Shown here: in pieces, positions 14,135 to 18,570 of the stretch
Layout: each line of letters starts with the position of its first letter
Position numbering within the stretch: position 1 is the stretch's first letter
Assembly (NCBI RefSeq): GCF_030150285.1
Contig: NZ_JASLGE010000009.1
Location: forward strand, 1-18,570
Direction of reading: 5' to 3'
Length of the DNA stretch: 18,570 nt
Source: Pseudomonas sp.
Lineage (GTDB): Bacteria > Pseudomonadota > Gammaproteobacteria > Pseudomonadales > Pseudomonadaceae
The notes under the pieces: model-generated
Database searches by the model: none
What the model saw: the letters and a program-made list of their open reading frames with translations, nothing else
Told to the model about the DNA's origin: nothing
Translations under genes and position numbers: made by a program

Positions 14135-14983
14135 TTACAGGCTCAGTCGCATCGACAGGTCGACCGCTTTGACGTCTTTGGTCATGGCACCAATCGAGAT
14201 GTAATCCACGCCGGTTTGGGCGATGGGCAGCAACGTGGTGGCGTTGATCCCGCCGCTGGCCTCCAGTTTGGCCTTGCCCGCGTTCAGGCGCACGGCTTCG
14301 CGCATGTCGTCCAGGCTCAGTTCGTCGAGCATGATGATGTCAGCCCCGGCGGCCAGTGCTTCCTGGAGCTCTGCCAGGCTCTCGACTTCGATTTCCACCG
14401 GCTTGCCGGGCGCGATAGCGTGCGCGGCAGCGATGGCCTGGGCGATGCCGCCACAGGCCGCAATGTGGTTTTCCTTGATCAGAAAGGCGTCGTACAGGCC
14501 AATGCGGTGGTTGTGACAACTGCCGCAGGTGACAGCGTATTTCTGTGCAAGCCGCAAGCCGGGCAGGGTTTTGCGAGTGTCGAGCAATTTAACCTGAGTG
14601 CTCGCGACATGGTCGGCCAGCGACTGCGCATGGGTGGCCACACCGGAGAGAAGCTGCAAGAAGTTCAGCGCACTGCGTTCGCCGCTGAGCAGCGACCGGG
14701 CCGGGCCTTCGAGGTGGAACAGGACTTGATTGGGGCTCACGCGTTGACCATCAGTGACTTGCCAATGCACGGCGACGCGGGGATCGAGTTGGCGAAACAC
14801 CGCGTCTACCCAGGCCGTACCGCTGATGACCGCGTTGTCGCGAGTAATGATCGTGGCTTTGGCCAGGCGCTCGGCCGGGATGAGTTGAGCGGTGATGTCG
14901 CCGCTGCCCATGTCTTCGAGTAACGCACGGCGAACGTTGGCTTCGATTTCGGCCGTGAGGTCGGCCAGATGTAAATTCGGCAT
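14135..14983 (-). CDS. nadC: Nicotinate-nucleotide pyrophosphorylase (quinolinate phosphoribosyltransferase)
   Basis: Converts quinolinate and PRPP to nicotinate mononucleotide, CO2 and pyrophosphate in de novo NAD synthesis. It is 282 aa, the normal length. It contains SGERSALNFLQLLSGVAT, LLDTRKTLPGLR, the HNHRIGLYDAFLIKENHI active-site segment, EIEVES, IIMLDELS and the EASGGIN phosphate-binding loop. The ATG at 14983 has GGAG seven bases before it and gives the family start MPNLHLADL. The open frame extends 19 codons further, but that stretch holds the promoter at 15011-15040. Confidence 0.96.
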   Translation of the reverse strand: MPNLHLADLTAEIEANVRRALLEDMGSGDITAQLIPAERLAKATIITRDNAVISGTAWVDAVFRQLDPRVAVHWQVTDGQRVSPNQVLFHLEGPARSLLSGERSALNFLQLLSGVATHAQSLADHVASTQVKLLDTRKTLPGLRLAQKYAVTCGSCHNHRIGLYDAFLIKENHIAACGGIAQAIAAAHAIAPGKPVEIEVESLAELQEALAAGADIIMLDELSLDDMREAVRLNAGKAKLEASGGINATTLLPIAQTGVDYISIGAMTKDVKAVDLSMRLSL

Positions 14984-15010
14984 AACGGGCTCCACAAACA
15001 AAGTGCGGCG

Positions 15011-15040
15011 ATTATAGAGCCATGCTGCGAACGAACCCAA
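15011..15040 (-). promoter_or_regulatory. Sigma-70-type promoter of nadC
   Basis: On the minus strand, TTGGGT (15035-15040) is the -35 and a consensus TATAAT (15011-15016) is the -10, with an 18-bp spacer. The transcript would start about 20-25 bp before the nadC ATG at 14983, leaving space for the ribosome site. Confidence 0.7.
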
Positions 15041-15116
15041 GGTGTGCCGGCACCACCCGGCAAAATGGTCTTAACTGTGCTGTTTCTAGCACTTTAAGGA
15101 TTAATTTGCGTGGGTA

Positions 15117-15163
15117 CTGGCACAAATGACAAGTGTGCTGGCACAAGCGCACTCTTTTGCCAG
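15117..15163 (+). promoter_or_regulatory. Paired CTGGCACAA motifs upstream of the DUF1631 gene
   Basis: CTGGCACAA occurs at 15117-15125 and 15138-15146, 21 bp apart, two turns of the helix. The second copy also forms an inverted pair with TGCCAG at 15158-15163, next to a possible -10 GATAAT (15163-15168). This arrangement suggests regulator sites. The TGGCAC element resembles half of a sigma-54 promoter, but no TTGC follows at the required distance. Function is inferred only. Confidence 0.35.
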
Positions 15164-15182
15164 ATAATCCGCCTTCTAATTG

Positions 15183-15252
15183 GCGTCATAGCTTTGACGC
15201 TCGGGTGATGTACTGATTTCGATCTGCCGGCGAGTGCGCAAACACTCGCCGG
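15183..15252 (+). other. Two hairpins in the DUF1631 leader
   Basis: The first, GCGTCA (15183-15188) with TGACGC (15195-15200), encloses six bases. The second is stronger: CCGGCGAGTG (15227-15236) with CACTCGCCGG (15243-15252), ten perfect pairs around CGCAAA, extendable by a G-T and a T-A pair. Neither has a T run. They lie in the 349-bp stretch between nadC and the DUF1631 gene (14984-15332), which otherwise holds the nadC promoter and the paired motifs and no convincing gene. Confidence 0.5.
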
Positions 15253-15332
15253 TACCTGTCTGTGAGCGTCGCAAGTGGCTCGGGTCATGTGCGTATCACC
15301 TGCAAGCGAACAGATCATTACGGGAGGCCAGG

Positions 15333-16799
15333 ATGCAAAATGACGGGAAGGCGGGGCCTGGACACAAGGCCTCTACAGAGTTGGCGCTGCATTCGCCGCT
15401 CACCCGCCTGCCAGTGATCCTGTTGCAGGTCCATGACAAGGCCGTCCAGCATCTGCGGCTCAAGCTGCAAGCGTTGTTTGATAACGCCGATGAAACATTG
15501 TTTGAAATGGCCGACAAGGCGCGTGATGACGCTGAGCAAAGTCTGTTTTTCCAGGCCATGCGCGATGTACGGCTCAAGCGAAAAAACATCGAGCGAGGTT
15601 TTCTCGAGCGGCTTTCAGACGGGTTTATCAAACTGACGCAACCGGATACCAGCGACACTACCTTGCAGGGAGGAGGAGGTGTACCGAGCGTGTTCTCGCT
15701 GCTGGTCAATGATTTTGAGCGTGTGCAGGTCATCAATACCATGGTGGGCAAGGTGTTGGTGCGTGACCAGTTGGCCCTGTGCCATTTGACCACCCGGCTT
15801 AATGCCTTGAGCTGGGTTGTACTGGACGAGGGCTCCAACCCGCTCGGCCCGGCCATGATGTGTGAGTACTTTTTACAAGCTGAACGTGAGCAGGGCGTAA
15901 ACCTCAAGGTCAAGCTCATCCTGTTGCAGTTGTTCGGCAAGTACTTGCTCAGCCAAACCGGCCAGTTGTATGCCGATGCCAACCAATTGTTGATAGCGAC
16001 CGGCGTGTTGCCGGACCTTTCGATCAAGACCTCATGCTGTTCCTTTAAAAGGCTGGACGACACCTATGCCACGCCTGCCTCCGACGAAGACGCCTGTCGA
16101 TTGGTGGCGCTTTTGTTTGAGTACATCGACACAGACCGGAACTTGTCACTGCCGCTGAAACAGCTCATCGGCCAACTGCAAGGGCCCATGCATCGGATTG
16201 CCCAGCTGGATCAGAATTTCTTCAGCTGTGACAGTCACCCGGCCCGGCGCCTGCTCAATGTGATTGCCGGGGCTGCCATTGGCCTGGATGCCAGCGTCGA
16301 GGCCCGGCTGGACCCGCTCTACCGCCAGGTCGAGCATGTTGTGCAGCAACTGACCCGCTATTCGGGCAATAACCCCGGTGTGCTTGAGTCTTTGCTGCAC
16401 GACTTCCTGATGTTCACCCACATGGAGCGCGATCGCATTGAGCGGCTGGAACAGCGCACTCGCGATGAGACCACAGCGTTTCAGCCACGCCGGCAACAAG
16501 CCTTGAGTGAGCCGGATCACCTGGGGTTACTCTTGGTCAGCCAGTTGCGGGTCGGTATGTGGGTTGAGTTGCAAGACGACCGGGCGACCCGGCTGCGATG
16601 CAAGTTGATCAAGGTGGTTGAGTCTGAAGGCCGCTACGTGTTTGTGAATCGCAGCGGCGTGAAGGTGGTGGAAAAAAGCCGCGGCGATTTAATCGGTCAA
16701 TTGCGCAACGGTACGATTCTGTTGCTGGATGACCGGCTGCTGTTTGACCGGGCGCTGGCCTCGGTCATCGGCAGCCTGGGTTCTTCCAGTGCCCATTGA
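15333..16799 (+). CDS. DUF1631 domain-containing protein
   Basis: A 488-aa soluble protein of unknown function that I recognise as a DUF1631 protein, the gene lying between nadC and ampD in P. aeruginosa. No signal peptide or membrane helix is seen; it is rich in helices and charge. The C-terminal 80 residues, from LRVGMWVELQDDRATRLRCK to the terminal LLFDRALASVIG, look like a small beta-rich domain of the kind often called PilZ-like. It lacks an obvious RxxxR motif, so c-di-GMP binding is not supported. The ATG at 15333 has GGAGG five bases upstream. The frame is open back to 15234 but runs through the leader hairpin. Confidence 0.8.
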   Translation: MQNDGKAGPGHKASTELALHSPLTRLPVILLQVHDKAVQHLRLKLQALFDNADETLFEMADKARDDAEQSLFFQAMRDVRLKRKNIERGFLERLSDGFIKLTQPDTSDTTLQGGGGVPSVFSLLVNDFERVQVINTMVGKVLVRDQLALCHLTTRLNALSWVVLDEGSNPLGPAMMCEYFLQAEREQGVNLKVKLILLQLFGKYLLSQTGQLYADANQLLIATGVLPDLSIKTSCCSFKRLDDTYATPASDEDACRLVALLFEYIDTDRNLSLPLKQLIGQLQGPMHRIAQLDQNFFSCDSHPARRLLNVIAGAAIGLDASVEARLDPLYRQVEHVVQQLTRYSGNNPGVLESLLHDFLMFTHMERDRIERLEQRTRDETTAFQPRRQQALSEPDHLGLLLVSQLRVGMWVELQDDRATRLRCKLIKVVESEGRYVFVNRSGVKVVEKSRGDLIGQLRNGTILLLDDRLLFDRALASVIGSLGSSSAH

Positions 16800-16891
16800 G
16801 TGCACTGGGCCCTCACGGTGCAGATTGCTCCCCATCGGCGTGCGCATCGCGGCATACTGAGGCTTTGGTCTGGGATGCTGAAGGAGCCTGT

Positions 16892-17455
16892 ATGCAGTTG
16901 GAAATCGTGAACGGCTGGTGCCAGGGGGCACGCCATTGCCCGTCCCCCAACTTCAATACGCGCCCGGAAGGCGAAATTTCCCTGCTGGTTATTCACAATA
17001 TCAGCTTGCCGCCCGGGCAATTTGCTACGGGCAAGGTTCAGGCGTTTTTCCAGAATCGTCTGGACGTCACAGAGCATCCTTACTTTGAAGGCATAAGCGA
17101 GCTGCGGGTGAGTGCGCATTTTCTGATTGAGCGCGATGGCGCAATCACTCAATTTGTCTCCTGCCTTGATCGGGCGTGGCACGCGGGTATCTCGCGATTT
17201 GAAGGGCGGGAGGCCTGTAATGATTTTTCCTTGGGGATTGAGCTGGAAGGCACGGATGACTTGCCGTTCACCGCAGAGCAATACCAGGCGCTGATCACCC
17301 TCACCCGGCAATTGCAGGCGGCTTATCCCGCCATTACGACCCATCGGATATGCGGCCACAGCGATGTGGCTCCGGGGCGAAAGACCGACCCTGGTCCGGC
17401 TTTTGATTGGACGCGTTTTCGTCGCGCGTTGCAGCAGACAGGAGAGAGTCAATGA
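16892..17455 (+). CDS. ampD: 1,6-anhydro-N-acetylmuramyl-L-alanine amidase AmpD
   Basis: Cytoplasmic zinc amidase that cuts the peptide from anhydro-muropeptides during cell-wall recycling and so keeps AmpR from inducing AmpC beta-lactamase. It is 187 aa, normal length. Zinc ligands are His35 (LLVIHNIS), His156 (CGHSDVAPGRKTDPG) and Asp166. Glu117 (GIELEG) and Lys164 match the catalytic residues. The ATG at 16892 has GGAG six bases upstream. The 92-bp gap after the DUF1631 gene includes an inverted repeat CCAGTGC/GCACTGG (16786-16808) at that gene's stop. The ampD stop overlaps ampE by four bases. Confidence 0.96.
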   Translation: MQLEIVNGWCQGARHCPSPNFNTRPEGEISLLVIHNISLPPGQFATGKVQAFFQNRLDVTEHPYFEGISELRVSAHFLIERDGAITQFVSCLDRAWHAGISRFEGREACNDFSLGIELEGTDDLPFTAEQYQALITLTRQLQAAYPAITTHRICGHSDVAPGRKTDPGPAFDWTRFRRALQQTGESQ

Positions 17456-18288
17456 GTTTTGTGGTGTTACTGCTGGCAATTCTGCTCGAGAAGTTCTCTG
17501 GCGTGCGTCAGCGTCTTCAACGTGATGGTGCCTGGTTGCGCAAGCTCAATGCCCTGGAGGCCAGCCCGGCATTGGGCAACAAGCCCTGGTGGATCCTGTT
17601 CATGATGGTTGTTTTGCCCGTGGCAGCGTTGGCTTTGCTGCTGTGGGTGCTGGATCCATTGGCCTATGGCCTGCTGGCGCTGCCGGTGCATTTGCTGGTT
17701 GTGATCTATTGCCTGGGCAGGGGCGACTTGCTCGCGGGACTGGGCCCGGTCCGTGATGCGTGGCGTCGGGGTGACTTGCAAGCCGCCACCCATGTCGCCC
17801 AGCGCGATCTTGGTATCCGTGCTGAAAGCGGTGAGCAATTACTCGAAAAAGTGCAGGGTCATCTGGTGTGGCAGGCCTACCAGGGGTTCTTCGCGGTCAT
17901 CTTCTGGTACTTCTTGCTGGGCCCGGTAGCGGCCTTGAGTTATCGCTTGCTGGCGTTGGCGGCAGAGCATGGCCAAAGCCCGGCATTGGTGGAGCGCGCA
18001 CAACAACTACGCCATGCCTTTGACTGGTTACCCGTACGGTTGCTGGCGGCGAGCTTTGCGTTGGTGGGCAACTTTGCGGCGGTCAGCCGAGTGATGCTGC
18101 ACGAACTGCTGAGCTGGGACATCAGCGCCGAACAGCTAATCCACAAGGCAGGTTGTGCTGCTGCCGAGATTCCGGTGCCCCAGGCCGGGCCCGAAGGCGT
18201 TACCAGCCTCGACACGCTCTGGGCGTTGCTGTTGCGAGCGTCGGTGTTGTGGTATGCCGGGTTTGCGGTGTGGACATTGTTGCGGTAA
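17452..18288 (+). CDS. ampE: Regulatory signalling membrane protein AmpE
   Basis: A 278-aa inner-membrane protein usually encoded with ampD and linked to beta-lactamase induction; its biochemical role is unclear. It has a short N-terminal helix, a hydrophobic pair around PWWILFMMVVLPVAALALLL and PVHLLVVIYCLG, a soluble loop, and then helices around FFAVIFWYFLLGPVAALSY. It ends in a C-terminal membrane segment (SVLWYAGFAVWTLLR). The ATG at 17452 lies in the ATGA overlap with the ampD stop, with GGAGAG upstream. Confidence 0.93.
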   Translation: MSFVVLLLAILLEKFSGVRQRLQRDGAWLRKLNALEASPALGNKPWWILFMMVVLPVAALALLLWVLDPLAYGLLALPVHLLVVIYCLGRGDLLAGLGPVRDAWRRGDLQAATHVAQRDLGIRAESGEQLLEKVQGHLVWQAYQGFFAVIFWYFLLGPVAALSYRLLALAAEHGQSPALVERAQQLRHAFDWLPVRLLAASFALVGNFAAVSRVMLHELLSWDISAEQLIHKAGCAAAEIPVPQAGPEGVTSLDTLWALLLRASVLWYAGFAVWTLLR

Positions 18289-18296
18289 CGGCCTGG

Positions 18297-18570
18297 CTCG
18301 CGATCTTTTGATCTTTAAAATCGGTACCGCCCCGTCTTCGGCTTATCCATTGCTGCGGTCACGGCCACTTAAGGTTCCGGCTTTACGCCGTGCCACTTTG
18401 AAAAGCGCAAAGTGGCCAAACGCTTATGCCCCTACCACTCGGTGCCTCGCTGTGGCTCGGCATGCCCTCACCACAGGCCTTGCTCCGTGGGCACGCCGCG
18501 ATCGGCCATCCTTGGCCGTGTCGCGGCTAACCCGGCGTCCTGCCGGGTTACCCACTGCGCAAAACCTGCG
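18297..18570. repeat. Structured non-coding DNA, dispersed Pseudomonas intergenic repeat type
   Basis: No gene is visible here and the window ends inside it. It begins with CTCGCGATCTTTTGATCTTT and carries several inverted repeats. These are GCCACTTTG/CAAAGTGGC (18392-18416), CGGCCA/TGGCCG (18503-18518) nested inside CCGCGA/TCGCGG (18496-18526), and TAACCCGGC/GCCGGGTTA (18528-18550). From memory, near-identical wording (heading for TTACCCACTGCGC) recurs between genes in many fluorescens-group genomes. No database was searched. Confidence 0.6.

Noticed and set aside
14054..14923. 289-aa open frame antisense to nadC
   Set aside because: It overlaps nadC, whose active-site motifs are all intact, and has no domain of its own.
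15094..15318. 74-aa minus-strand frame in the nadC-DUF1631 gap
   Set aside because: It crosses both leader hairpins and the paired motifs and has no family likeness or ribosome site.

Overview
The window looks like chromosomal DNA of a Pseudomonas, most likely of the fluorescens lineage. The basis is recognition: the Ndh, NadC, PilC, PilD, CoaE/YacG and AmpD/AmpE proteins read like the Pseudomonas members of their families. The order pilCD-coaE-yacG, pilA, nadC, DUF1631, ampD-ampE is the one I know from P. aeruginosa and P. putida. Species cannot be fixed from sequence alone.

Layout. (1) 1-430: tRNA-Pro(TGG), tRNA-Lys(TTT) and a second, identical tRNA-Pro(TGG), with two strong intrinsic terminators. 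(2) 464-624: a 127-bp element with inverted ends and an 8-bp triplicate repeat that touches the gadC stop codon. (3) 618-4688: a glutamine/glutamate acid-resistance module. The glutaminase and GadC-type antiporter genes lie on the minus strand and diverge from gadB on the plus strand; glutaminase makes glutamate, GadB decarboxylates it to GABA and uses a proton, and GadC exchanges GABA for glutamate. (4) 4751-8283: type II NADH dehydrogenase, a broken-looking small membrane ORF, a MOSC protein coupled to a DUF1780 protein, and a divergent membrane protein resembling ECF-transporter permeases. (5) 8305-11210: minus-strand operon pilC-pilD-coaE-yacG. (6) 11428-11984: divergent pilA followed by tRNA-Thr(CGT) and a terminator. 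pilB, normally between pilA and pilC, is not here. (7) 12098-14088: an Ada-sensor/AraC/AlkA fusion whose last codons overlap ogt, a compact alkylation-repair unit. (8) 14135-14983: nadC on the minus strand with a clear sigma-70-type promoter. (9) 15333-18288: DUF1631 protein, then ampD-ampE (peptidoglycan recycling and AmpC control). (10) 18289-18570: non-coding DNA full of short inverted repeats, typical of a dispersed Pseudomonas intergenic repeat.

Most genes are housekeeping. No phage gene, transposase, CRISPR array or clear novel multi-gene system is visible. The most interesting points are the missing pilB at a pilin-exchange locus, the second tRNA-Pro placed two bases after a terminator, the acid-resistance gene arrangement with its shared control region, and the structured non-coding DNA upstream of the DUF1631 gene.
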